Assembly: GCF_001458335.1 (NCBI RefSeq)
Contig: NZ_CYTO01000024.1
Location: forward strand, 119,294-183,293
From: Cognatishimia activa
GTDB lineage: Bacteria > Pseudomonadota > Alphaproteobacteria > Rhodobacterales > Rhodobacteraceae
Direction of reading: 5' to 3'
Length of the DNA: 64,000 nucleotides
The notes under the pieces are model-generated. The model ran no database searches. It was not told the DNA's origin and worked only from the letters and a program-made list of their open reading frames with translations. The position numbers were made by a program, and so were the translations under genes. Below, piece after piece: positions 46,901 through 55,334 of the stretch (its first letter is position 1; every line of letters starts with the position of its first letter).

Positions 46901-47370
46901 CGGATGACGGGTTCTCCCAAACGTTTCACTGCGCCGCGCAGGCCACCAATGATACCGGTGTTATCATCGTCCAGCACTTTGCCAGTCAACATCAGCGCCC
47001 AAGTGGATGCATTGACCAGAGAAGAGGTGGAATGGCCCAAATGTTTACCCCAGTCAGATGGCGCGATCTTGTCTTCGATCAACGCATCAATGGTTTCGGC
47101 GTCTGGAACGCGCAGCAAGGCTTCTGCCAGACACATCAATGCGATGCCTTCGTCCGTTGACAGGCCATACTCCGCCAGAAAGACCTCCATGAGCCCGGGT
47201 TTCGTCTGTGAGCGAATTTGCTCCACCAGATCAGTGGCGGCCTCTGAGATGCGCGCGCGATCTTCCGTGGAAAGTTCCGCCAGCTGAATAAGCTCTGCAA
47301 CAACAGAGCTTTCATCTTTGTAAGTGGACGTATCGATAAGTTGGCGAGACGCTGTCATTTTTTGGCTCAT
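43939..47370 (-). CDS. putA: Bifunctional proline dehydrogenase / P5C dehydrogenase
   Basis: Oxidises proline to glutamate in two steps. The PRODH barrel lies at about residues 80-470 (KLSALHPRYE, LNIDAEEADRL, VRLVKGAYWDTEIK, YPQFATHNAHT, EFQRLHGMGE). The aldehyde dehydrogenase domain follows (CISPWNFPLAIFSGQI, FTGSTATAQ, AETGGLNAM, catalytic Cys in SAGQRCSALRCL, QPFGGEGLSGTGPKAGGPHY), then a C-terminal domain as in long PutAs. It lacks the N-terminal ribbon-helix-helix of enteric PutA; regulation is left to the divergent Lrp-type gene. Start uncertain: ATG 47370 chosen, 47358 and 47397 are alternatives. Confidence 0.97.
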   Translation of the reverse strand: MSQKMTASRQLIDTSTYKDESSVVAELIQLAELSTEDRARISEAATDLVEQIRSQTKPGLMEVFLAEYGLSTDEGIALMCLAEALLRVPDAETIDALIEDKIAPSDWGKHLGHSTSSLVNASTWALMLTGKVLDDDNTGIIGGLRGAVKRLGEPVIRTAVARAMKEMGRQFVLGETIVNAMKRAEELEKDGFTYSYDMLGEAAKTDADAMRYHLAYSRAITAIAVACTHKDIRKNPGISVKLSALHPRYELPQRARVMEELVPRLRSLALLAKSAGMGLNIDAEEADRLSISMDVIETVLSEPALEGWDGFGVVVQAYGKRAGATLDYLYELAERLDRKIMVRLVKGAYWDTEIKLAQVNGLEDFPVFTQKSATDISYIANARKLLGMTDRIYPQFATHNAHTVAAVLDMATDSQSYEFQRLHGMGESLHDIVKTQNDTRCRIYAPVGAHRDLLAYLVRRLLENGANSSFVNQIVDEDVPPETVAKDPFELYDASAVRIPNGAELYEPERMNSAGFDLHDVPTMQKIDAARETYRTTQWHAAPLIAGDAPEFSPLPVRNPFRPGDDLGTVSHASPEAVEIAISSAAPWAATPEERGDILAKAADLYEENFGAFFALLAREAGKTPMDQVAELREAVDFLRYYGANAPSKPAAGVFSCISPWNFPLAIFSGQISAALAAGNAVIAKPADQTPLIAHEAVKLLHKAGVPRSALQLVPGSGSKVGAAITSDPRVNGVCFTGSTATAQRIRKAMAENMTPGTPLIAETGGLNAMIVDSTALPEQAVTAIVESAFQSAGQRCSALRCLYLQEDIAAPVIEMLKGAVKELQLGDPWSYATDSGPVIDAKAQEDIASHIAQADQEGRVMFELPTPQTGTFVAPTMIKVDSIKDLEREIFGPVLHVATFKADELDQVIDDINNTGYGLTFGLQTRIDDRVQHVSERIKAGNIYVNRNQIGAIVGSQPFGGEGLSGTGPKAGGPHYLSRFGKVDAVQTEETFSSTQGSEPMQLAIDTAPKGAPVQTETLPGPTGESNRLSTLSRDPVLCLGPGHQTAIEQAKAIEDLGGRAVAASGLLCPNDLVKLQGFSGVLWWGTEESARAYEAALAERGGPIIPLIVGKPDEARARSERHVCVDTTASGGNAALLGGVA

Positions 47371-47473
47371 GATTGAAGTGATCGTTCCTATTATCATAAG
47401 AGGATTTTTTCAGTCGAATTTCCTTTGTTTTGATGATATACAGTTCAAATTCACTTTTGATTGGGGGAATGAT

Positions 47474-47950
47474 TTGCAGAGTGACTATGTTGAATTGGAT
47501 GGCTTTGATCATCGAATAGTGGAGATTCTGGCTGCGGATGGCCGAATTTCGATTACTGATTTGGCAAAGCAAATCGGGCTTTCTAAGAGCCCCACACAAG
47601 CGCGGTTGCGTCGTTTAGAGGCGGAGGGTGTCATTAAAGGGTACCGCGCCCTGCTTGATCCTGTGCGGCTTGGTCTCGACCATGTGGCATTTGTCGAGGT
47701 CAAATTGAACGACACGCGCGAGTCCGCCCTACGCGCCTTTAACGAGGCGGTCGCGGCGACAGCGGAAGTGGAGCAAGCTCACATGATGGCGTCGCATTTT
47801 GATTATTTGCTCAAGATACGTACGACGAATATGACGGCTTACCGACGCGTATTAGGTGAAAAGATCTCGGCATTGCCGCATGTGGCAAGCACCTCAACCT
47901 TTGTTGTGATGGAAGCGGTCAAGGAAATTGGCTTAGGTGACATAACCTAG
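47474..47950 (+). CDS. Lrp/AsnC family regulator, probable PutR
   Basis: Regulator of about 159 residues. The helix-turn-helix reads RISITDLAKQIGLSKSPTQARLRRLEAEGVIKGY, seen as ISITDLAKQIGLSKS plus TQARLRRLEAEGVIKGY; the C-terminal RAM domain follows (HMMASHFDYLLKIRT, LGEKISALPHVASTSTFVVM). The frame stays open upstream, but residues before TTG 47474 do not fit the family; GGGGGAA lies just upstream. Divergent from putA; Lrp-type PutR proteins activate putA with proline in related bacteria. Confidence 0.9.
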   Translation: MQSDYVELDGFDHRIVEILAADGRISITDLAKQIGLSKSPTQARLRRLEAEGVIKGYRALLDPVRLGLDHVAFVEVKLNDTRESALRAFNEAVAATAEVEQAHMMASHFDYLLKIRTTNMTAYRRVLGEKISALPHVASTSTFVVMEAVKEIGLGDIT

Positions 47951-48036
47951 ATCTAAGATTGGGAGTGCGTCTTTTATGCGTTGCGACGCAGGACGTAATG
48001 CGTGCCAAGCAATTCAAATGCCGAAGAACATTTGCA

Positions 48037-48582
48037 TTATCGTGACGAAGATTTTTGAGGACAGGTACGCGCACGAATTTCTACGCGTCGCTGCCATTTG
48101 CTTAGATCTGAAAGCGCAGCCAGCGGCCGCGTTTCGCCCATACTGCTGACCTGTTCAATTCGCGCGCGCGCTACGTTGAGGCGCAAAAGCTCCTGCATGA
48201 CATTATTGGCACGGCGCAAAGCGATCGTCTGATTGGCGTTCGTTCCTCCGGATGAATCCGAATGTCCTATCAGGTGCAGGCAGGATCGCCCCATAACTTG
48301 GCCCTTCAAAATTCGTGCTAATGCTGCCAACTGAGCCCTTGCCGAAGCATCAAGCTGTTCCCCTCCGCCGGGAAAGAAAACGTGGTTTTCAGCCAGCGTT
48401 CCGGTAGGATAGTCCGTCGGGAAAGTGGTCCTCAACGTGTTGGAACTGAGCGTTGGAGCGCATTCGTCAAGAGTGACATTATATGTGGTCAAAATCTCGC
48501 GGCATTCACTCGCCGTCAATGCGAGTAACCCGTTTGATGATCCAACTACCCAAACAAAAATTGCCAGAACTCTAAGAAGCAT
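48037..48582 (-). CDS. OmpA-like peptidoglycan-binding domain protein
   Basis: Secreted or outer-membrane-associated protein of 181 residues from the ATG at 48582, which has GAAAGGA upstream and starts a signal peptide (MLLRVLAIFVWVVGSSNG). The C-terminal domain carries the OmpA/MotB fold: NHVFFPGGGEQLDASARAQL, LHLIGHSDSSGGTNANQ and ALRRANNVMQELLR, which bind diaminopimelate in peptidoglycan. It has four cysteines. Divergent from the acyltransferase that opens the surface-glycan cluster, so it may anchor that system to the cell wall. Confidence 0.85.
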   Translation of the reverse strand: MLLRVLAIFVWVVGSSNGLLALTASECREILTTYNVTLDECAPTLSSNTLRTTFPTDYPTGTLAENHVFFPGGGEQLDASARAQLAALARILKGQVMGRSCLHLIGHSDSSGGTNANQTIALRRANNVMQELLRLNVARARIEQVSSMGETRPLAALSDLSKWQRRVEIRARTCPQKSSSR

Positions 48583-48728
48583 AGGATGTCCTTTCAAAAA
48601 TTTCATTAGCCGACGAAAGTTAACAATCCGCAAAAAAGCCACGTGCAATAAGTGCCTCAAAGCTTTGTGAAGTTTACGTTTTATCGACTTTTTGCTGGTT
48701 GTTTGTGTCACGAGCGAAAGGACAGCAT

Positions 48729-49859
48729 ATGGCGCGAGAGCGAATGGTTTGGTTAGACGGGCTACGACTGATTGCAGGGCTCTCAATGGTCGGTCTGCAT
48801 TGCACGGCTGATTCAAGTGGTTTGCCTTGGGTCGCTTATGAACCAGAAGAACGCATCGGCCCGCTTTTTTTACGCGCCGTGTTTTATACGGCGCGTACAG
48901 AGTTATTCTTGTTGATTTCGGTGTTTCTGTTGTTGCTGTCTATGGAACGGCGGCCAAGATTTTTTGGCGAAACGATGCGTGAACAGGCACGTCGTTTGCT
49001 GATTCCGTTTGTGTTTTGGACATTTTTTTATGCCGTATTTAATGTGATCAAGGCCGAAACATTTGGATATGGCTCGGCCTATTCTTTGGCTCTGTTTGAA
49101 TCAAAAACATGGCTGGGTTTTTTCCTGTTAGGTGATGTGAAATATCACATGCACTTTTTGCCAACCTCGTTTGCTCTACTCGTTTTTTATCCGTTATTCG
49201 GTATTGCAAAACAGCGGCCCTGGCTTGGCCTTCTCATTTTGGTCTGTTTGTTCTTACGCAAAGAAATCGACACATTTATTTACCGAAATTTTTGGGGTCA
49301 CGAGAGTTTGCCCTACTTAATTCGAGCGGTGAAGGTAGCAACATATACAGGGTATGGGTTTACTGCCGCTGCTCTTTTGGGAATTTGGGAACGCCGCAGA
49401 ACGGCTGACTTATCAAAGTATCGTGCACCGATGATGATCGCGGGGCTTTGCCTGTTTGCATTTAAATTGCGCGCAACAGGAACTGCAATATCGACCGGTG
49501 TTTGGCCATATGCTGACCTTCTTGGCTACTGGGCGGATTTTTTGATGCCGGTGATATTGTTCGTCACTCTGATGGCCTTTAGCGAAAAGCACTTTCCGGC
49601 GGTCTTAAGCCGAGGCGCGCGCTATTCCTTTGGAATTTATCTGAGCCACCCAATCTTTGTGGACTTTGCAGAGATCCTGTTGAAGGACGCTGACCTTAAT
49701 CCGCTCATGCAGGTTTTCGTCAAGATCGGTTTGGCTGTCCCATTAAGCGTTATCCTTGTTATTCTGGTTGCACGTTGGCCGGCTGCCGCTTGGACGATCG
49801 GCCTTGGCCGGGTGCCCAGTTTCCCCGCTTTTAGTTCATTGCAAAAAGAGGTGCGCTGA
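48729..49859 (+). CDS. Acyltransferase 3 family membrane protein
   Basis: Integral membrane acyltransferase (about 376 residues, ten helices) of the family that O-acetylates or O-acylates surface sugars (OafA/NodX-like). The signature is WLDGLRLIAGLSMVGLHCTA with the conserved His, and the C-terminal YSFGIYLSHPIF. ATG 48729 with AAGGA at 48718-48722 is chosen; the longer frame from 48699 is less likely. It is the first gene of a tight operon: the STAS-nucleotidyltransferase gene starts on its stop codon. Confidence 0.9.
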   Translation: MARERMVWLDGLRLIAGLSMVGLHCTADSSGLPWVAYEPEERIGPLFLRAVFYTARTELFLLISVFLLLLSMERRPRFFGETMREQARRLLIPFVFWTFFYAVFNVIKAETFGYGSAYSLALFESKTWLGFFLLGDVKYHMHFLPTSFALLVFYPLFGIAKQRPWLGLLILVCLFLRKEIDTFIYRNFWGHESLPYLIRAVKVATYTGYGFTAAALLGIWERRRTADLSKYRAPMMIAGLCLFAFKLRATGTAISTGVWPYADLLGYWADFLMPVILFVTLMAFSEKHFPAVLSRGARYSFGIYLSHPIFVDFAEILLKDADLNPLMQVFVKIGLAVPLSVILVILVARWPAAAWTIGLGRVPSFPAFSSLQKEVR

Positions 49860-51277
49860 TGCGGTTGCAGGTTAGCGAAATTCACGACGGCATTGCGGTC
49901 ATCGAGCCAATCGGCGCGATGGTAAAAACCACTGTGCTGCAACAGCTCAGCAATGTGATTGAGGCATTGATCGTCAAGGGCCGCACGGCATTTTTATTAG
50001 ACCTATCCAAGACCAGTCGCGTCAACATGTCCGCATTAGCGGCCATTGTGGAACTCCCTGCGATTTTTCAAAGGTCACAAATAGCGTACTCAAATTTGTC
50101 AGATGTCGTGTCTCGCAAACTTGAGAGTTCAGGAGTTGACCGCGGCCTTCAAATCTTTTCGACCCGACAGCAGGCTATGAACAGTCCTGAATTTCAAGCA
50201 CATGCTTTGAAGCAGACGCGCGCAATCTTATTTTGCGACGGTCTGAACCAAGGCTTTGGACGCTTGCGACCAGAGCTAAATCCCTCAATGCTGGATGCGT
50301 TGGGTGAGCCAGTCTTATCACGCTCGCTCGACCTACTGCGCCGCTTCGGTATTCAACAAACGTTTCTCACTTTGAGTCAGAATGACCAACAAATCCCGGC
50401 ATATTTCAGACGAAGCAATCCAGAAAATCAGGCCATTGTTTATTGCCGAATGACATCTGCAACCAGTTTGCCGTTTGTGGGTGGCCGCAAGGGCAGAGCG
50501 CACCAGTTGCGGCAATTGCAGAGCGAGCATTTGGCGCTTGATGGTGATACAGTGCTGTCCTTTGGAACTGACTTGGCTGATGTGAATCTTGCCGAAATGA
50601 TGCGGACACATAGGCATCAGAAGGCGGATTTTACCTTTGCAATGAACGCGGAGAATGGGTGTGAATACAGTGACTTTGTTGCACAGAATTCGGCGAAAAA
50701 CTTAGTATCTTTAGGGCCTATAGAAAGTTCAAAGATTTTGCGTCGTCCACAGTTTTTTGAAACAGGCATATTCATCATTTCTAACGGTGCTGCTGCTTTA
50801 ATTGAGCGGGACGCGTCACTGCATAATCTACATGATTTGGGGAGGAAGATTAGCAAAGAAGGCGGCCGCGTTTCATGTTTTCATCACAACTCAAAATTTC
50901 ACTCCTGCGCGACGCCGAAAGGCTATTACAATGCGCTTTGTCATATGAACCGGTCTGTTGGTCCCGAGCGCACCCAGAGAGGTGGAGTCGATCAGACATG
51001 CTATGTAAGCAAAGGCGCGATCATAAATCGTGGTGTCGAACTTCTTGGGTCTTGTTTTATCCAAGATGGCGCGACAGTCGGCAGAAACGCGGTTCTCGAA
51101 AACTGCGTTGTTCTGAAGAATGCACATGTCGAGTCAGGGTTTTGGGGGCAGAACCTGCTGATTGGACCGGATTCGACGCAAGATTTCTTACTGTCTGAAC
51201 ATGGTGCCGCGGTGCAGAACCTGGACCCTGCCGGAAGCTCGAAAGGGCAAGAGCAACGAACCATGGCATCGGCCTAA
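49859..51277 (+). CDS. STAS domain fused to a degenerate sugar nucleotidyltransferase with beta-helix tail
   Basis: A 472-residue fusion. Residues 1-110 look like a STAS (anti-sigma-antagonist-like) domain: DGIAVIEPIGAMVKTT, FLLDLSKTSRVNMSALAAIV. Residues 118-350 follow the NDP-sugar pyrophosphorylase pattern (AILFCDGLNQGFGRLRP, LGEPVLSRSLDLLRRFGI, FFETGIFIIS, TPKGYYNAL). The usual PKP(M/L)L lysine is replaced (NPSMLDAL), so activity is doubtful. Residues 390-450 are hexapeptide-repeat-like (INRGVELLGSCFIQDGATVG). It starts on the last base of the acyltransferase stop and ends nine bases before the GT2 gene. I know no described protein of this architecture. Confidence 0.78.
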   Translation: MRLQVSEIHDGIAVIEPIGAMVKTTVLQQLSNVIEALIVKGRTAFLLDLSKTSRVNMSALAAIVELPAIFQRSQIAYSNLSDVVSRKLESSGVDRGLQIFSTRQQAMNSPEFQAHALKQTRAILFCDGLNQGFGRLRPELNPSMLDALGEPVLSRSLDLLRRFGIQQTFLTLSQNDQQIPAYFRRSNPENQAIVYCRMTSATSLPFVGGRKGRAHQLRQLQSEHLALDGDTVLSFGTDLADVNLAEMMRTHRHQKADFTFAMNAENGCEYSDFVAQNSAKNLVSLGPIESSKILRRPQFFETGIFIISNGAAALIERDASLHNLHDLGRKISKEGGRVSCFHHNSKFHSCATPKGYYNALCHMNRSVGPERTQRGGVDQTCYVSKGAIINRGVELLGSCFIQDGATVGRNAVLENCVVLKNAHVESGFWGQNLLIGPDSTQDFLLSEHGAAVQNLDPAGSSKGQEQRTMASA

Positions 51278-51286
51278 TCCACTCAA

Positions 51287-53050
51287 ATGCAGACACCTTA
51301 TTTTCACCAGTTCTATGATCGAGAACCGCCGGTCTTTGCTCCTATTTCGTCGCGCAGAAGGCTCATCTGGCAACTATTTGCTGGGCTGACGCTAGGGCTA
51401 GGCACCTGGTACATCGTCTGGCGCTGGCAGCATTCGATAAACGCAGAAGCACTTTTGTTTTCTTGCACCGTTGCGCTCTGCGAAACACTGGCTTTGGTCG
51501 GCTCGGCACTATTTTTTTACGATATTTGGGATGAAGGCGATACAGAACCTGTTCCAATCGCTCAAAAACAAACCCGCGGGGCGAATTTGGACGGCAGGCG
51601 CACAACGGTTGACGTTTTCATAACAACCTTTGACGAGGCCGAAGAGATTGTGGCGGCAACAATTTTAGCGGCAAAAAAGGTGAATGTGGCTTCTTTTATA
51701 GATTACAAGGTTTACCTCCTCGACGACGGAAATCGCATAGGAATGTCGGTACTGGCAAAAAAACACGAGGTGGGTTATTTCGCGCGCACCGACAATCGCG
51801 GGTTTAAGGCAGGGAACTTGGCCAACGCGATATTCAAAACGGATGGCGATTTCTTTATTGTTTGTGACGCCGATACCCAATTAATGCCTTCCTTTTTGTC
51901 GAACACGTTGGGGTACTTGGAGGATCAAAAAGTTTCATGGGTGCAGACGCCGCATTGGTTCTATGATCTGCCCGAAGGGCGCACGTGGCGGGACATCTTC
52001 CAAGTTAGAATGGGTGCATTTTCACGTTTTCTGCCCCGGTTCGCTCGGTTTCTCACAGGAACAGATGCCTTTGGAAAAGATCATTTTTTGTCGAATGCAT
52101 CGCTGTTTTTTGACGTCATTCAGCGTCGAAGAAACCGAAATGGCGCTTCGTTCTGCTGTGGGGCTGCGTCTATTCATCGACGCGAGGCGGTTATGGAAAA
52201 TGCTTTGATTGAGAAGGGCAAAAAGATCGGAGAAATTTGCAAAGCATCTCGCAATGCATCAGCGCTGAATATCTCGCCCAGAATTGATCTGAAGCCTTTT
52301 GAATACCACGTTTCCGAAGATATTCTTACGTCGATCCAAGCCCATAGCAATGGGTGGCGTTCGGTTTTTCACCCGCAAGTCGAAGCAAAAATGCTTTCGC
52401 CTTGGACAGCGTCAGCTTGGGCGATCCAAAGGCTCAAATACGCCGGGGGAACATTTGACATTTTGTTAAATGCAAACCCAATCTTCGAAAAAGGCATGTC
52501 TGTGAAGGTCAAACTCCACTATTTGGCGACTTTCTGGTCTTATTTGTCGGTCTTCTTTTTTGCCGTGCTTATGTTTGCGCCAGTGTGGTCATTGGTAAGC
52601 GGGACTGCACCTGTTCAAGCGTATTCGTTGGAGTTTTTCGCCCATCTCATTCCGGTCTTGGTTTGCAATGAGATAGCGATGCTCGCTTCTTGCAAAGGCT
52701 ATTCCCATAATTGTGCCAGAGTGCTGGCGGTCGGGACAATCGCGATCCAAATGCGTGCGTTCTTTCTTGTTTTGTTAGGTCGCAGGCCAAAGTTCCCACC
52801 AACACCAAAAGTGCCAAGTGCGGTACAGGACATACGCCATGCTTTGCCGAGTATCGCGTTTCTGATCATTTTTTTTGCCTCAGTCCTCTGGGGGGGCGTG
52901 GCGTTGCTGCTAGGGTTGGATGGCTACAGCCCGTTTTTTGTTCTGATCAATGGGTTTTGGATTTTGTGGAGCAGCACCGCGCTCATACGGATGATTTATG
53001 CCACGTCCTTTTGTCCGACATTGCGCCTAACAACCCAAAAAATTGAGTGA
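51287..53050 (+). CDS. Cellulose-synthase-like GT2 glycosyltransferase (processive type)
   Basis: Membrane glycosyltransferase of 587 residues. Two N-terminal helices, a cytoplasmic GT2 domain and four to five C-terminal helices follow the BcsA plan. Motifs: VYLLDDGNR (first Asp), FKAGNLANAIF, FIVCDADTQL (DxD), SFCCGAASIHRREAV, VSEDILTS (TED variant) and AIQRLKYAGG in place of Q(Q/R)xRW. No PilZ domain is seen, so direct c-di-GMP control is unlikely. It is third in the operon, 13 bases ahead of a DUF3131 gene, and likely makes and translocates a surface polysaccharide. Confidence 0.88.
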   Translation: MQTPYFHQFYDREPPVFAPISSRRRLIWQLFAGLTLGLGTWYIVWRWQHSINAEALLFSCTVALCETLALVGSALFFYDIWDEGDTEPVPIAQKQTRGANLDGRRTTVDVFITTFDEAEEIVAATILAAKKVNVASFIDYKVYLLDDGNRIGMSVLAKKHEVGYFARTDNRGFKAGNLANAIFKTDGDFFIVCDADTQLMPSFLSNTLGYLEDQKVSWVQTPHWFYDLPEGRTWRDIFQVRMGAFSRFLPRFARFLTGTDAFGKDHFLSNASLFFDVIQRRRNRNGASFCCGAASIHRREAVMENALIEKGKKIGEICKASRNASALNISPRIDLKPFEYHVSEDILTSIQAHSNGWRSVFHPQVEAKMLSPWTASAWAIQRLKYAGGTFDILLNANPIFEKGMSVKVKLHYLATFWSYLSVFFFAVLMFAPVWSLVSGTAPVQAYSLEFFAHLIPVLVCNEIAMLASCKGYSHNCARVLAVGTIAIQMRAFFLVLLGRRPKFPPTPKVPSAVQDIRHALPSIAFLIIFFASVLWGGVALLLGLDGYSPFFVLINGFWILWSSTALIRMIYATSFCPTLRLTTQKIE

Positions 53051-53063
53051 AAGGAGCCAATGA

Positions 53064-54359
53064 ATGTTTGTTCCGAGATCGAGTATATTGTTTGTAACGG
53101 GCCTGTTGTCTGCGGCCGCATTTGCTTTCCTGACCGAACAAAGTTTGGCGTGGAACAACGACGGAAGCGTCGCCGGTTTGGATTTTGATACAAGTGAAAC
53201 CTTGACGGTCGCGGTACCGCGAGAATTGTCTGGTCAAAAGGAAAGGGCCGTTGAAATTGCTTGGCAATATATTGTGCAAAATACCCGGCCAGAGACCGGC
53301 TTGGTGGACAGCGTTGCGGGCTTTCCATCTACGACGTTATGGGATCAAGGCTCTTATCTCTTTGCGTTGATCGGCGCTCGCGAACTGGGAGCCATTGACG
53401 AGGAAGAGTTCGATCGTCGTGCAACAGCTTTGTTGAAGAGTCTTGGGGACCTGCCATTGTTCGACGGAAAGCTACCAAACAAGGCTTACGACACGCGCAG
53501 TTTGGCGATGGTGAACTATCAGAACGAAGTCAGCGAGAACGGGATCGGCTGGTCCGCCTTGGATGTCTGCCGGTTGCTTATGGCATTCCGATCTTTGGAA
53601 AGGTTGGTGCCACACTATGGGGCAGAGATCAGGTCTCTGCTGTCTGGCTGGGATTTGGCGGCCATGGCGAAAAACGGAGAGTTGTGGGGCGCAGCCATTG
53701 AAGATGGTGAGATTGTGTATTTGCAAGAAGGGCGAATGGGATACGAGCAATATGCCGCGCGTGCCGCCGCGATGTGGGGATTAGACGTGTTTGGCGCTAT
53801 GTCGGGGCAACGTGTTTTGCAATGGGTAGATGTGCTGGGCGTGGAGGTGCCGACCGACCGTCGGGACGCGAAGCGTTTTACTGCGATAAGTCCAATCTTG
53901 AGCGAGCCCTATTTGTTGCAGGCTTTCGAAATCGGTCTGGATAGCGAAACGCAGATATACGCTTCGCGCGTTTATCAGGCACAAGAAAACCGTTATCAAA
54001 GGACTGGGCAGCTCACGAGTGTATCTGAAGATCACGTCGATCAAGATCCGTATTTTCTATACTCTTCTGTCATGTCAGATGGGGCGGCTTGGGCCGTGGT
54101 GACTGAAACGGGTTACCCTTATCCAGAGCTTCGCACTATCAGCACAAAAGCGTCTTTTGGATGGAACGCTCTTTTCTCAACGGAGTATAGTAATAAGCTT
54201 GTTGAGCATATCTACGACCTCGGAAAGCCTGAAAAAGGGTGGCCGGCCGGAGTGTATGAAAGTGATGGACGCGTTAACGACGTATATACGTTGAACACAA
54301 ATGCTGTGATCATCGAAGCTGTCCATTTTTCAGTGTTTGGACCGTTCTGGACGCGCTAG
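53064..54359 (+). CDS. DUF3131 family secreted protein, copy 1
   Basis: Protein of 431 residues with an N-terminal signal or anchor (about residues 8-28). The DUF3131 pattern shows as TGLVDSVAGFPSTTLWDQGS, VYLQEGRMGYEQYAARAAAMW, YQAQENRYQRTGQLTSVSED and NTNAVIIEAVHF. Paralogue of the protein at 57449, which shares each block (PSTTLWD, QEGRxGYEEYAA, QENRxxRTG, TEYxxxL). The fold is probably an alpha/alpha toroid as in glycoside-active enzymes, inferred only. AAGGAG (53051-53056) lies seven bases before the ATG. End of the plus-strand operon begun at 48729. Confidence 0.85.
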   Translation: MFVPRSSILFVTGLLSAAAFAFLTEQSLAWNNDGSVAGLDFDTSETLTVAVPRELSGQKERAVEIAWQYIVQNTRPETGLVDSVAGFPSTTLWDQGSYLFALIGARELGAIDEEEFDRRATALLKSLGDLPLFDGKLPNKAYDTRSLAMVNYQNEVSENGIGWSALDVCRLLMAFRSLERLVPHYGAEIRSLLSGWDLAAMAKNGELWGAAIEDGEIVYLQEGRMGYEQYAARAAAMWGLDVFGAMSGQRVLQWVDVLGVEVPTDRRDAKRFTAISPILSEPYLLQAFEIGLDSETQIYASRVYQAQENRYQRTGQLTSVSEDHVDQDPYFLYSSVMSDGAAWAVVTETGYPYPELRTISTKASFGWNALFSTEYSNKLVEHIYDLGKPEKGWPAGVYESDGRVNDVYTLNTNAVIIEAVHFSVFGPFWTR

Positions 54360-54370
54360 CTAGGTTTTCA

Positions 54371-55111
54371 CTAATATCCTGCGTGGCCGCTCTTTGAGAA
54401 AAACGAATTGCCTTTCTGTGCGCCAATCGCGAATTCAATCTGTGGTTTGGTTACAGGTACAAGAACGCTTTGCCTATTTGGCACTGCAGCATGGCGGCGC
54501 TTTAGAACTTCGAAGTGTTCACGGCTTTCAAGCGATAAGCGATCTTTATTGAATTCCTCTGCTTGGTGATCTGGCCAAAGCCTTGCATCGCGAAGCGTTC
54601 TTGCAAGCGGTGTGTTCATCCAGCGAAGGTAGGAGATCACTTCAACTATCCCTTGCGTCGGGGTGCGTAGGATCACTTCGGTGCCACTCTCGATCACCAC
54701 AAAGCTTTTGGGTCCTGATAGCCGTGATATTTGCTCCTCCGTCAGGGGGGCGCTCAAAAGACCCAGGCTATCATAAGTGTAATTTTTTACTTGTAATGAG
54801 ACGCGAGCTTTCCGCGGCTTTGCGGCAAATAGCACTGCTTGCCCGCTATTGTTTATACTCAACACAAGCCCGGTCGCTTTCGCGACGCAGCCTCGCATCG
54901 GAAGGGCACAATTGACCCGCCATAGCACATGTCGCGAGGCATTCTTTTTTAAATAGAACAACGCCGGGCCGTCGACTGACAACTGGAATTGAAGGCTACC
55001 ACCTTGCGATTTTAAGTGGCCAGCGAGAGGCTCAGGCTCTGATTCTGCGCCCTGGACCCAAATGCACACCATCACGCCGATCGCGATGGTACCTGTAAGG
55101 AAGTATTTCAT
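54371..55111 (-). CDS. Unnamed secreted protein with CX6C-type motif, copy 1
   Basis: Not recognised as a named family. 246 residues from the ATG at 55111, with a signal peptide (MKYFLTGTIAIGVMVCIWVQ) and GGGGGCA upstream. Clear paralogue of the first half of the protein at 59143: both have a Cys pair six residues apart (VNCALPMRGC here, VICRPRTHVC there), a stretch ending ESGTEVILRTPTQGIVEVIS versus a matching segment, and the shared (S/A)YLRW(M/V). The longer frame to 55258 is rejected. Periplasmic; the cysteines may form a disulfide. It converges on the DUF3131 gene 11 bases away. Confidence 0.75.
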   Translation of the reverse strand: MKYFLTGTIAIGVMVCIWVQGAESEPEPLAGHLKSQGGSLQFQLSVDGPALFYLKKNASRHVLWRVNCALPMRGCVAKATGLVLSINNSGQAVLFAAKPRKARVSLQVKNYTYDSLGLLSAPLTEEQISRLSGPKSFVVIESGTEVILRTPTQGIVEVISYLRWMNTPLARTLRDARLWPDHQAEEFNKDRLSLESREHFEVLKRRHAAVPNRQSVLVPVTKPQIEFAIGAQKGNSFFSKSGHAGY

Positions 55112-55334
55112 GTCTGCCCCCAATATCCTGTGTGATAATTTGCGGATTGGGAGGCGCTTCGCGAGGCAGATTTCAGGCGTTTTCTGGCCAAATGGTTCGA
55201 ATTTTAGAGTTCCACCGTTGTGTTTCCCGGCTGAAAAAGCCACGCAATCATTGATCACGAACCGATATTGAAATTTCTTGTTTGTCTCTTGGACAAATAC
55301 CGCCGTTTCAAGCTGGCTTCGCAGCTATCTCAAT
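55112..55334. other. Intergenic gap between the ABC-type gene and the CX6C protein gene
   Basis: 223 bases between two minus-strand genes. No gene or terminator stands out. The two genes share an unusual ribosome-site leader, GGGGGCA(A/G)ACATG, which suggests a common origin or common translational tuning. Confidence 0.4.
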
